DNA of 64,000 nucleotides. Origin: Flavobacteriales bacterium. GTDB lineage: Bacteria; Bacteroidota; Bacteroidia; Flavobacteriales_F; PHOS-HE28. Position numbers and translations under genes: made by a program. The stretch is taken from assembly GCA_016788635.1 (NCBI GenBank), contig JAEUSU010000019.1:1-64000 (forward strand), read 5' to 3'. The notes beneath the pieces are model-generated. The model saw only the letters and a program-made list of their open reading frames with translations, did no database searches and was not told the DNA's origin. Shown here one piece after another: positions 31,601 through 38,847 of the stretch. Each line of letters begins with the position of its first letter. Within the stretch, counting starts at the first letter, position 1.

Positions 31601-34600
31601 TTACCGTGAACGGAGTGACCACGCTGCATCCGAAGGCATCGGTAACCGTGAGCGAGTAGCTGCCTGCACATAGCCCTGTGACCACCGGTGTACCCTGGCC
31701 CGTTATGGGTCCCGGTGCCCATAGGTAGGTATACGGCGCCGACCCTCCGGAAACTGTGGCCGTGGCCGTACCATTACATGCACCTCCGCAACCCGATGGC
31801 ACAACAACGATATCCACCAGCACAGCAGGCGGCTCGATCAATTGAAAGGTGAGGGTGGTATCGCAGCCGTTCGCATCCGATACCAACACACTATAGGTAC
31901 CAGCGCAAAGGCCAGTGACCGAAGGTGTTCCCTGACCTACGCCCGGAGCTGGCGTCCACACGAAGGTGTATGGCGCCACTCCTCCGCTAACGGTCACTGT
32001 CGCACTACCGTCACAGGCCCCATTGCACGTTGGCGGAACGGAAGTGATGGATGCGTTTATGGGCGGAGGTGCCAGAAGAATGAAGGTGAGGGTCGTATCG
32101 CAACCGCCAGAAGAGACCGTGACACCCCAGGTGCCGGCACACAAACCGCTGGCCGTGGCCGTTCCCTGGCCCACAGGTGGCGCGGGGTTCCAGACATACG
32201 TGAAGGTGCCGTTGCCACCGGTAGCGGTTAGCGAGATGTTACCATCACAACTGTTCGAGCAGGTCGGCGGGGTCAAAGCCGCCGTTACCAGGATAGATGG
32301 CGGAGCGGGTACGGTGAAGGAAATGGTGGTATCGCAACCCAGCGCATCGGTCACGGTGAGCGCGTAAGCCTGTGGGCATAGGCCGGTAACGTTCGGTGTG
32401 CCCTGCCCTGCACCGGGCGCTGGCGACCACAGGTATGCATAGGGGGCTGTGCCGCCACCAACAATAACTCCAGCCGTACCATCACATACGGATGGGCAGC
32501 TCGCCGGTAATACCTGCAGCGAGATCGTGATCGGTGCCGGGTCCGTGATGGTGAATGGCACGCTCAATGTACATCCGTTCGCATCGGTGATCAACACCGT
32601 GTAAGTGCCTGCACAAAGGCCACCCGCATTGGGCGTTCCCTGGCCGGTGCCTGGTGCAGGCGACCACAGATAATTGTATGGGCTGGTCCCGCCTGTCACC
32701 AGCACCGTGGCTGTGCCGTTGCACGCTCCACCGCAGGTCACATTGGTCTGGCTGGGAGTGGCTTGCAGCGGTGGAGGTGCGATCAGCTGGAAGGTGATGG
32801 TCGTATCGCAACCGTTCGCGTCGGTGACGAGCACACTATAGTTTCCGGCACAAAGTCCCGTTGCGTTCGGCGTTCCCTGACCTGCTCCAGGGGCTGGTGA
32901 CCATAGGTAGGTATACGGCGAAACACCTCCGGTCACGTTCACCGAGGCAGTGCCATTGCAGAGCCCGTTACACGAGGGAGGAGCAGTGGTCAAATTGGCC
33001 TGTAAGGGCGGAGGGGCAGTGACGGTGAAGGCCACTGTAGTATCGCAGCCCAAGGCATCCGTTACGGTGACCTGCCAAGTACCGGCGCACAACCCGGAGA
33101 CCGAGGGAGTGGCTTGACCAATGGGCGGAGCGGGACTCCAGAAGATCGTGTACGGGGCCTGACCGCCGGTGATGGTTGTGGTAACGGATCCGTCACAACT
33201 AGTGGCACACGTAGCGTTCGTTACCGTGCCGAGCACCGTTATGGCGGGCGGAGAGAGAATATTGAAGGTGACCAGCGTATCGCAACCCGATGGTTGATCG
33301 GTGATCAGCACGGTATAGGTGCCCGCACAAAGTCCATTGGCAGCGGGGGTACCCTGTCCCCCGCCTGGTGCCGGCGACCACTGATAAGTAAATGGACCTG
33401 TTGCACCCGTTGGTGCGACTGTGGCTGTGCCATCACATGCGCCAAAACAACTCGCATTCGTGAACGAATTGCCTGGAACGATCGGTGGTGGCTGTGTAAT
33501 GGTAAAGGTCAAAGAGGTATCGCAACCGTTGGCATCAACCAGCAGCACGTTGTAGTTGCCCGCACATAAGCCGGTCGCATTGGGCGTGCCCTGGCCGCCA
33601 CCCGGCGCGGGAGACCACGTGATAGTGAACGGTGGAGTGCCACCACTGGGCGTCACCGATGCCGAGCCATTACAATCTCCAAAGCACGAGGTGTTCGCGA
33701 AGGTGAGGTTCGGCGAGATCGGCTGCAGGTTGAAGATGAAGGTGGTATCGAAAATGCAGCCGTTCAGGTCGGTGATACGGAGCGTATTGGTACCAGCGCA
33801 CAGCTGGAAGAACGAGGAGTTGGTGCCAGCACCGTTGTTCCAACTGTAGGTATGAGGCGCCACGCCACCGATGGCGAGAGCTGTGCGCGAACCATTACAC
33901 ACATCAGCGCACGTCGGCGGCGTACCCTGGCCAAAGAAGATGACCCCGAGCGGGGCGGGCTCCGTTACGTTCACTTGGGCCGGGCACGATATGCCTTGAC
34001 CCACATCCGTTACCACCACGATCTGCGGCCCACCGCAGGCCGTGGTCCACGTAGAGCTGGTGGGGCCGCCGAATAACCATGAGTAGGTGAACGGGCCAAC
34101 ACCACCGCTCACCGAGGCTGTCACCGTCGCATTGCATTGCCCCCTGCACTGCACCCCGAAACCATTGAAGTTCGTGGTCAATTGAGCATTCACAATGAAG
34201 GGTGTCTGCCCCGGACCGGTGCCACAAACATTGATATCGCGATCGCTCTCCGCACCGCCGCTTGGAGGTACTCCCCACTCCGCCGGCTCGCCGTTCACCA
34301 CCAAAATGGACGCCCCGGGCTCCACGATGCCTTGAATACTGCCTGGTGCACGATCGAGCATCACCACGGAACGGCCTGCCATCAATCGCTTGCTACCGCG
34401 TCCGCTCATGACCAAGGCACGCGCTTTCAACAGATTTCCGTTCGTGATCACCGTCCCCTTCTCCAGCACCACATCACCATTGATCACGGCCAGATCGCTC
34501 AGTACCGACCATGGACCTACACCATTGAACACGACATTGCCACGGAGCGCAATACCGCGCAGGTCAAGCTCAACACCCTGCCTGTCCGCATTAAGTCGCA

Positions 34601-34961
34601 ACTCTCCATTGAAGGCCCAATCCACATTGGGGGCCAGGGTAAATGAACCGCTCACCGTCAACTCGGAACGGGCACCACCGGCCAGCCGAACAGTACCAGA
34701 GCCACCTCCCACGTTCAGGTCACGGCAACTCGCATTGCTAGGCATCTGTATGGTGATGCTGCCTGGCACATCGATCACCACATCCATGGTGGCGGTGGGC
34801 ACGCCTGCGCCACCAGGCCCACCGGGTACAACGCTCCAATGCGTGGCATCGGACCAGCTACCACTGCCACCGGTCCAGTATCGGGTCTGTGCCAGTGCCG
34901 ACAGCGTGCATCCCACCAAGAGCAGGATGAGGCCGGATTTGGACAAGGCTTGGGTTCGCAT
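25614..34961 (-). CDS. Giant SprB-repeat surface adhesin, T9SS type B (CHU_C) C-terminus
   Basis: 3115 aa, the largest gene in the window. A signal peptide (MRTQALSKSGLILLLVGCTL, then SALAQ) leads into a WTGGSGSWSDATHWS beta-helix-like domain. About 33 SprB-type repeats of roughly 75-80 residues follow. A typical repeat has CxxxC(N/D)GTATVxxTGG, then APYTYxWSPAPGxGQGTP, then TGLCAGTYxVxVTDANGCDTT. Four Cys per repeat suggest disulfide ties. A Cys-containing PKD-like segment, a second PKD-like segment and the CHU_C domain (PSGFTPNADGRNDVWVIDF to GPLTVIR) close the protein. In Flavobacterium johnsoniae SprB is a mobile adhesin of gliding motility; the same broad role is likely. About a dozen repeats carry D-T-(T/L/V/A), which fits the Bacteroidota O-glycosylation motif. 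PorP copy 2 follows after 5 bases. Confidence 0.93.
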   Translation of the reverse strand: MRTQALSKSGLILLLVGCTLSALAQTRYWTGGSGSWSDATHWSVVPGGPGGAGVPTATMDVVIDVPGSITIQMPSNASCRDLNVGGGSGTVRLAGGARSELTVSGSFTLAPNVDWAFNGELRLNADRQGVELDLRGIALRGNVVFNGVGPWSVLSDLAVINGDVVLEKGTVITNGNLLKARALVMSGRGSKRLMAGRSVVMLDRAPGSIQGIVEPGASILVVNGEPAEWGVPPSGGAESDRDINVCGTGPGQTPFIVNAQLTTNFNGFGVQCRGQCNATVTASVSGGVGPFTYSWLFGGPTSSTWTTACGGPQIVVVTDVGQGISCPAQVNVTEPAPLGVIFFGQGTPPTCADVCNGSRTALAIGGVAPHTYSWNNGAGTNSSFFQLCAGTNTLRITDLNGCIFDTTFIFNLQPISPNLTFANTSCFGDCNGSASVTPSGGTPPFTITWSPAPGGGQGTPNATGLCAGNYNVLLVDANGCDTSLTFTITQPPPIVPGNSFTNASCFGACDGTATVAPTGATGPFTYQWSPAPGGGQGTPAANGLCAGTYTVLITDQPSGCDTLVTFNILSPPAITVLGTVTNATCATSCDGSVTTTITGGQAPYTIFWSPAPPIGQATPSVSGLCAGTWQVTVTDALGCDTTVAFTVTAPPPLQANLTTAPPSCNGLCNGTASVNVTGGVSPYTYLWSPAPGAGQGTPNATGLCAGNYSVLVTDANGCDTTITFQLIAPPPLQATPSQTNVTCGGACNGTATVLVTGGTSPYNYLWSPAPGTGQGTPNAGGLCAGTYTVLITDANGCTLSVPFTITDPAPITISLQVLPASCPSVCDGTAGVIVGGGTAPYAYLWSPAPGAGQGTPNVTGLCPQAYALTVTDALGCDTTISFTVPAPPSILVTAALTPPTCSNSCDGNISLTATGGNGTFTYVWNPAPPVGQGTATASGLCAGTWGVTVSSGGCDTTLTFILLAPPPINASITSVPPTCNGACDGSATVTVSGGVAPYTFVWTPAPGVGQGTPSVTGLCAGTYSVLVSDANGCDTTLTFQLIEPPAVLVDIVVVPSGCGGACNGTATATVSGGSAPYTYLWAPGPITGQGTPVVTGLCAGSYSLTVTDAFGCSVVTPFTVNTPAGITANGIVTNATCSNTCNGAINVVTSGGLAPYVFTWSPAPPVGQGTPNVSGLCPGNWTLQITDAAACDTVLVFAVGAPPSIVPNEIASNETCNGPCDGTASVAPTGGTAPYSYLWTPAPPVGQGTPAVSGLCPGAWSVTITDAAGCDTTVVFNILGVQPVQAVVTATDGPCANTCGGSASVVASGGLAPYTYSWSPAPPVGQGTDAVSGLCIGAWQVTVTDVNGCSATTSFTIASPPPIQAVLNVTPESCLGACTGAATVTPSGGVAPFTILWTPAPGAGQGTTNATGLCAGTNYTVSLTDANGCVEVFPFTVDPYVPITPNSSSSPATCAGLCNGAASVAPTGGVAPYTFVWSPAPGGGQGSSSVTGLCAGVYSVTITDAVNCSITSDILILEPAILDAAATVSNVSCAGECNGSIALNTQGGVAPYSYVWSPVPPNGQGTPTATGLCPGTWSVVISDANGCSLPFNFTITEPTPLVASVALTPSQCQICIGAAVATISGGTPGYTISWTGAGGNVIGTDPSIVDRCAGVYTLNVTDANGCSLQQAVAITDSNGEVLTMTDGSTSCPNTCDGSVSVAFNCSDPACTISWTDGLGNDLGQSGNTLTGLCPGSYLVVVTNASGCVSIGTAVVSAPPPTNLAISSSPITCAGICNGTATVGVTGGTAPYTFTWSPEPGAGQGTPFASGLCVGIYTVSISDGGGCDTTAQVLITEPQPLIFGADVNEPGCAGLCDGSIVLSPSGGTAPYTFTWSNGQSGSALFGLCASAYDVLVSDANGCTLAASYVLTEPAPLSVSASSTGSTCPVCDGTATAVITGGTAPFEITWTLAGSVIGNTDVITGLCGGLYQVTIEDAGGCSAFAVVTVADANAEALTMQNGQTSCGNTCDGSVGVQFICSSPVCSTTWTDDQGNIIAQNLLIVDGLCVGTYTVQVTNGSGCVSFGTAEVLPAQLITPNLSSTPATCAGVCNGTATVGPTGGVAPYTYTWSPEPGSGQGTPQAVGLCAGVYSVLIADAAGCDTTVQVLILEPPAVQINGVQQDVSCAGSCDGSITALVSGGVAPYVLNWSPAPASGQGTTTVSGLCSGDITLTVTDANGCVTTRTWTILQPAPLQLAGNSVQSNCSVCDGEVSVDVTGGTSPYAITWSQGGAIVGTGQGLTGLCAGIYVVDVIDANLCQATLVVPVSDTQGEVLTTTDDVTSCPGVCDGDVTVVFNCTEIPCFVAWFDGAGNDLNEPTGELADVCAGTYYVQVTNGLGCVSIDTAFVTEPDPIVPNLSTTPASCAGTCDGTATVGPTGGTPPYGYVWDPEPLTGQGTPQATGLCAGTSTVTITDDAGCSLVVPVLILEPLQLTASGVVTPVSCNGSCDGAITVTVSGGVAPYQYNWSPAPGSGQGSATVEGLCAGTWSVTITDANGCSLVLDFVLDDPPVLVVDLSTTDNQCFAACDGSASLIINGGVPGYEITWSDPNGNTLNVDVTDVAQLCAGDYSVVVVDANGCAVTLPFTIAQPAAIEAGLLFTSETCFGPCDGTAQVTPIGGTGPYSVLWQPEPGTGQGTEQVTGLCADNWTVTITDALGCDTTYAFTISPFQQILPNAVVSDVLCNAACDGSITLAPTGGLGGFSFTWAPLPSNGQGQAEALQLCAGQWSVTVADVVGCDSSFTFTINEPAALSVVVDQVSPASCATANDGSITITVAGGVTAYTFAWSGPNGFSSSAEDLTGLLPGTYDLALTDANGCVLQVPVVVDALVTVVANAGSDQQLCDGPDVVLDGSASIGAVQYSWTDDQGNVIGTTASITLGDLPPGVHVFTLTVSDGPCSDVDQVIVDVLDLPLADAGPDQFIFLNGSATLGGSPSGPVGSSFTWTPDSMLTSTSVPNPIASPLSTTWYVLSVVAQNGCTDIDSVLVTVVPNIDIPSGFTPNADGRNDVWVIDFIDLFPNCVVEVYSRWGEQLFRSVGYNTPWDGRYKDGPVPVGTYYYVIELNDPQFPDAFTGPLTVIR
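27770..30620 (-). repeat. Higher-order repeat: a four-module block present three times inside the SprB-like gene
   Basis: SprB modules 16-19, 20-23 and 24-27 follow the same order of types: (i) P-A/I-T-C-A-G-x-C-N-G, (ii) xxxCAGxC(D/N)G, (iii) a short type with CxxC(D/I)G, and (iv) TSCxxTCDG with an extra Cys pair. The type (i) modules start near 30,595, 29,648 and 28,703, and the next appears at about 27,763. The period is about 945 bases (315 residues). The blocks are diverged, so the duplications of whole four-module units are old. Confidence 0.75.
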
Positions 34962-34977
34962 GGTTCGGGTCGCGGTT

Positions 34978-35916
34978 CTATTCGAATGCCGGGCAATTGA
35001 TCATCTTGCGCTTGAGGTCCTCTCGGCCACATGGCGTAATGCCCAGAATGATCTCGTGGGTGTTGCTGCTGGCCACACGCAGTTTCGATGTGGTCACATC
35101 GTAGCTATATCCCAGCTGGAAATACTTCAGGAATGCCACTTTCATCAGGAATGCAAGCGCATCGCCATTACGGTAGCCCATGCCCAAGGCAATGGTGCGC
35201 TTCCATTCCACCATTCCGTTCAGGTCCAGCGCCAGCGGAGCACCACCCGCGAACTTCATGAGCAGGCTCGGGGTGAATGACATTTCCCTTCCGATCCGAT
35301 ACCTGTACCCACCGCTGAGCATGATATGCCTTGCCAGTCGACTGTCCTGACCGATCCCTTCGATCGGGTTACCCAACAACTGGTGAATGGACAGACCGCC
35401 CCAAGCAACCTTATTGTAAAGGAAAATGCCCGGTGTGATCTCAGGGAATACCACCACACTGGCGCGATTGTCAAGGGCCGGGTCGTTATAGTCGATGGCA
35501 AAGACATTGCCCACGTCGAACTTCACTTGTTGCACGCCGCCGAACATGCCCAACGACATGAAGTAGTCGCGCGACATCTGGATGTGATAGGCATAGGACA
35601 ACAACATTCGCGTGTAGCCCCAGTTGCCGGCGTTATCGGCTTCCATGAAGACCCCTACGCCGTGCTTGTTGGCCAAGGTGCCTTTGCTCTTGGGCTTGAT
35701 CGCAGCATGCAAGCTGGCCCAACCCGTGGTGGGCGCACCTTCGAAGCCGACCCATTGTTGGCGGAACCCCAGTCGCACATCAATACAATCCTTGCTTCCG
35801 GCCACGGCAGGGTTCACACTGAACTGATTGAAAACGTACTGCGTGTACTGTGACAATTGCTGTGCGGCGCTTTGAAAGGCAAGCCCGACAAGGAGCACAA
35901 GAACAGGCCACCTCAT
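34978..35916 (-). CDS. PorP/SprF family T9SS outer-membrane protein (copy 3)
   Basis: 312 aa from the ATG at 35916 (MRWPVLVLLVGLAFQSAAQ signal peptide); the frame extends farther upstream but only into the neighbouring gene. Family core: QLSQYTQYVFNQFSVNPAVA, FRQQWVGFEGAPTTGWASLH, GVGVFMEADNAGNWGYTRML, and the end SSNTHEIILGITPCGREDLK. Its ATG overlaps the stop of the upstream 334-aa CHU_C cargo gene as ATGA (35913-35916). The next gene, the 3115-aa adhesin, starts 16 bases downstream. The short Cys-containing tail after GITPCG is not present in the other two copies. Confidence 0.92.
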   Translation of the reverse strand: MRWPVLVLLVGLAFQSAAQQLSQYTQYVFNQFSVNPAVAGSKDCIDVRLGFRQQWVGFEGAPTTGWASLHAAIKPKSKGTLANKHGVGVFMEADNAGNWGYTRMLLSYAYHIQMSRDYFMSLGMFGGVQQVKFDVGNVFAIDYNDPALDNRASVVVFPEITPGIFLYNKVAWGGLSIHQLLGNPIEGIGQDSRLARHIMLSGGYRYRIGREMSFTPSLLMKFAGGAPLALDLNGMVEWKRTIALGMGYRNGDALAFLMKVAFLKYFQLGYSYDVTTSKLRVASSNTHEIILGITPCGREDLKRKMINCPAFE

Positions 35917-36917
35917 CGGACAATGGAGATGTAGCCCGTGTAAGGTGGCGAACGCCCTTCGAGCTGGTTCAACTGAATGTGATAGTAATAGGTCCCTACG
36001 GGGAGCTTTCTTCCATTGTTGGTCCCATCCCAAGGTTCCCGGTAGCCATTGCTCGAGAACACCTTCTGTCCCCACCTGTCATAGATCAACACCTCTGCGC
36101 CAGGGTAGTCGTTGATGCCGGGTATCTCCCATGTATCGTTGATCCCGTCCTCATTGGGCGTGAAGGTGTTCGGAGGCACGATCCGCCGGATCACGAAAAC
36201 GTTCACCACATCGGTGTACGTGCACCCATCGATTATAGTGGTCACCGAATAGAGCGTGCTGCCGGAAGGAGCCGCAACGGGATCCGGGATGCCGTTGCCA
36301 CTAAGCCCTGACAATGGCGACCAGTCATACGGGGGCCCACCAGTGGCGGCCAGTTGTGTGCTCTCGCCTTCCCCAATGGTCACATCAGGACCTGCATCGA
36401 AGGTCACGTTCACCACATCAACACCCGGCCCGCCAACGGTGACCTGGAACGGACATTCAGCCGGCGCCAAGGCACCATCGTCCTGCACGCCGGCCACCAC
36501 CACGTAATACTGTGTGTTCGGCAACAAGCCCGAAAGCAGCACCGAGAATGCCAACGAATCCTGCGTCTGGCATGGGTCCCCGGAAACCACTTGGAACGAG
36601 GCCGGATCGCACGAATTGTTCGTGCTGTACAGTACGACCAAGCTTAGCTCATTGTCCATGCCAGGCACATCCGGGCAATTGATATTGTCCAGGCTCACCA
36701 GCACATCCCCTTGCACACTGTTCGTGGTGAAACTGTACCAGACCAGGTTCATAGTGCCACAGTAGCCTGGCAGAGGTCCGTTCGCGCCGGTATTGTCACC
36801 AACGGCAGGTTGCTGCGCACACAATTGCTGGGCCGTTGCGCAGTCCGAATTGGCGGGCTGTGCAAGGGCCGAAAAGCCCATGCCGAACAAGAGTATCACG
36901 AAGAGAACTATGCGCAT
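35913..36917 (-). CDS. Small secreted T9SS type B (CHU_C) protein, first gene of the PorP block
   Basis: 334 aa from the ATG at 36917, where a signal peptide begins (MRIVLFVILLFGMGFSALAQ). The N-terminal half (SDCATAQQLCAQQPAVGDNT, then WYSFTTNSVQGDVLVSLDNI) resembles small beta-sandwich domains common in Bacteroidota surface proteins. A Cys-containing PKD-like segment (DAGPDVTIGEGESTQLAATG) follows. The CHU_C sorting domain is PNTFTPNEDGINDTWEIPGI to GYISIVR. It is coupled by ATGA to PorP copy 3. It heads the leftward block, so it may be the first and perhaps most expressed cargo, possibly a tip or accessory subunit. That last idea is inference from position. Confidence 0.9.
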   Translation of the reverse strand: MRIVLFVILLFGMGFSALAQPANSDCATAQQLCAQQPAVGDNTGANGPLPGYCGTMNLVWYSFTTNSVQGDVLVSLDNINCPDVPGMDNELSLVVLYSTNNSCDPASFQVVSGDPCQTQDSLAFSVLLSGLLPNTQYYVVVAGVQDDGALAPAECPFQVTVGGPGVDVVNVTFDAGPDVTIGEGESTQLAATGGPPYDWSPLSGLSGNGIPDPVAAPSGSTLYSVTTIIDGCTYTDVVNVFVIRRIVPPNTFTPNEDGINDTWEIPGINDYPGAEVLIYDRWGQKVFSSNGYREPWDGTNNGRKLPVGTYYYHIQLNQLEGRSPPYTGYISIVR

Positions 36918-36964
36918 AAGACCCCGTGCCACAGGTAGATAAGCGTACACACCTACGGCCCCGC

Positions 36965-37030
36965 CGAAGGTAGACGGCTACGTGTGGCCGCTTTGCGCAC
37001 GGTCCGGCGCAGTTTCACACACCATGGTGT
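36965..37030 (-). promoter_or_regulatory. Candidate promoter and palindromic operator ahead of the T9SS block
   Basis: On the minus strand TACCTTCG (36972-36965) resembles the -7 element TAnnTTTG, about 48 bases before the ATG at 36917. A perfect 12-bp palindrome, ACACCATGGTGT, lies at 37019-37030, about 50 bases farther upstream, where an activator could bind. No matching -33 TTG was found. Both are weak single-sequence signals. Confidence 0.3.
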
Positions 37031-37110
37031 TAAGGGCCCAAGGTCCATCCGCAGCTGCTCGCGGACCATCCTTAGAACGCCTGTTCTGCAAGCGTTCCAG
37101 GGCGGAAAAG

Positions 37111-37182
37111 TGACCCCACCAGGAGTCGAACCTGGATCAAGAGTTTAGGAAACTCCTATTCTATCCATTGAACTATGGGGTC
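37111..37182 (-). tRNA. tRNA-Arg (anticodon CCT)
   Basis: A 72-nt cloverleaf can be folded by hand. The acceptor arms GACCCCA and TGGGGTC pair fully. The anticodon stem GGAGT/ACTCT (one G-T pair) encloses the loop TTCCTAA with anticodon CCT. The T arm is CCAGG-TTCGACT-CCTGG. The discriminator is A and CCA is not encoded. A small hairpin (GAACGC/GCGTTC, 37075-37097) lies 14 bases beyond the 3' end and may end the transcript. Confidence 0.95.
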
Positions 37183-37214
37183 GCGAAGCAAGGAACGCGC
37201 TCCGTAAAGCCGCG

Positions 37215-37222
37215 CAAATGTA
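37215..37222 (-). promoter_or_regulatory. -7 element of tRNA-Arg
   Basis: TACATTTG on the minus strand is a perfect match to TAnnTTTG, 32 bases before the tRNA. No TTG was found 17-23 bases upstream. Any upstream promoter DNA would reach the 5' part of the divergent gene at 37242. Confidence 0.5.
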
Positions 37223-37241
37223 GGACGCACCATTCATCCCG

Positions 37242-38792
37242 ATGGAGCGACCAAGGCGATACGGCCTACATTTCGAGCTCATGTTCAGCTCCCATCCACG
37301 GCAGCTCGCGCTCGTATGGTCCATCGCCTTCCTTTTCGGGTGGGCATGGAACAGCTGGAACCTGCATATCCTGAATACCACGCCAGGAGCTGAACACCTG
37401 GTCCGTTACGGGCGGTCACTGGCAACGGCCGATGACCCTTCGTACCTGCGCCCTGTTGAAGACCTGCTCGCCCCTAAGTCCAGCACCAAGGCCGTACATG
37501 TGTTCCGCACACCTGGTTACGGACTTTGGTATTTGCTCATTCGCCTATTGCTGCCGCCACCAACAGCACTAACAGCCTTGGTGCTATTGCAGTGCCTGCT
37601 CTTCGCGACTTCGGTCATGTTCATGCACCACACCTTGGTCCGGTACGGTTTGGCACGCCCTTACGTATGGACCGCCACGCTTCTCATGGCCACCTTGCCC
37701 ATGTTCCATGGTTTCCTCTTTCACACGCTTACGGAAGGAGTGACACCTGCATTATGCATTGCCGTGTGGGCCTGTGCCTTGGAGGGCACACGCACCGCAA
37801 GCAATCGCTGGATAGCCCTGGGCACGGCACTTTGGGCGTTATTGGTCCTTACACGTCCAGTACTGGTCTGGGCCGGGGCACCCTTGCTCCTTACCGTTGC
37901 CTCACAGCGCGCGGTCCGTGGACGTTGGCGGCAGGTCGTGCTTGTTACTGCCATTGGCCTTTCACCGACCGCGGCCTGGTGGCTGCGTAACGTGGTGGTG
38001 ACCGGAGGGCCCATTGCCTTGCATCCGGTATACTCGGAGAACACCAATGGCCTGTTCAGGCCAACGCACAAGGCCTTTTGGGAACTCGCCAAGAGCTGGG
38101 GCACAAAGGGAGATGCCTTCCACGGAATAATGGTCCCTGCGTTCGATGCTGCCATGCAAGGCCGTATCGATAGCGCCTCCGCCGAAGCATTTCTTGCCTC
38201 GGCACCGCTTGGGCAACTGACCACAGAACAGCGTGATGGGATCTTCGAACTGTTCATAGCGTGGGAAGCGTTCACCCGCGATCAACTGGCTCCATCGGTC
38301 CACACGGAAGCAGGAACGCTCACTGGGCTCCAACCACAGGAACTGCGCATTATCGCCGGCCTTGAGGACGAAATGAAAGCCTACAGAAACGCTCACGCAC
38401 TGCATTACCACATTGTGGTACCACTACAGGTGCTGCGTACCATGGTCTTCCACTCCAACCTCAACCTCTACATGTTCCAACACACCTATCGGGGCCAGTG
38501 GTGGATGGAATCGCTCAGGTGGATGAGCGGCGGACTCCACCTCCTGTTATTCGTTTGCTTGCCATTGATCCTGTTCGTTCCCGGTATGGACCCCAGATGC
38601 CGGATGACCGCCCTTGGGGCAGTGGCTTACCTGCTCTATCTGGCCTATGTGCAGCGGGGCGTGGAAGAACGCTATACACTGCCCGTGCTCCACTTGGCCC
38701 TGGCACTGTTCCCTTTCCTCCTTCATGGGCTGGTGCAACGCGTGTTTCCCGCCCAGCAAGGACCACCACCACCTGAGCAAGGCAATTCCTGA
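37242..38792 (+). CDS. Polytopic membrane protein, probable GT-C type glycosyltransferase
   Basis: Up to 516 aa; the first ATG at 37242 is used, but the next at 37281 (MFSSHPRQLALVW) sits closer to the first membrane helix and may be the true start. Eight to ten hydrophobic segments are visible. The loop VFRTPGYGLWYLLIRLL, after an acidic loop, resembles the R-x-P-G-Y region of the ArnT/PMT (GT39-like) group, and ERYTLPVLHLALALFPFLLH near the end resembles the last helix of such enzymes. These enzymes move sugars from a lipid carrier outside the membrane. No D-x-D-type catalytic pair was assigned with certainty. The neighbouring acyltransferase cassette suggests a surface-polymer pathway. Confidence 0.6.
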   Translation: MERPRRYGLHFELMFSSHPRQLALVWSIAFLFGWAWNSWNLHILNTTPGAEHLVRYGRSLATADDPSYLRPVEDLLAPKSSTKAVHVFRTPGYGLWYLLIRLLLPPPTALTALVLLQCLLFATSVMFMHHTLVRYGLARPYVWTATLLMATLPMFHGFLFHTLTEGVTPALCIAVWACALEGTRTASNRWIALGTALWALLVLTRPVLVWAGAPLLLTVASQRAVRGRWRQVVLVTAIGLSPTAAWWLRNVVVTGGPIALHPVYSENTNGLFRPTHKAFWELAKSWGTKGDAFHGIMVPAFDAAMQGRIDSASAEAFLASAPLGQLTTEQRDGIFELFIAWEAFTRDQLAPSVHTEAGTLTGLQPQELRIIAGLEDEMKAYRNAHALHYHIVVPLQVLRTMVFHSNLNLYMFQHTYRGQWWMESLRWMSGGLHLLLFVCLPLILFVPGMDPRCRMTALGAVAYLLYLAYVQRGVEERYTLPVLHLALALFPFLLHGLVQRVFPAQQGPPPPEQGNS

Positions 38793-38847
38793 ACTGTCCG
38801 GCAGAACTCGAACTTCGCACAACGGTTCAGCGTAAGAAGGCCCCGCC

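Noticed and set aside
15781-34961. Direct repeats as insertion sequences or a duplication artefact
   Set aside because: The repeats are in-frame protein modules, diverged from each other, and no transposase or terminal inverted repeats are present.
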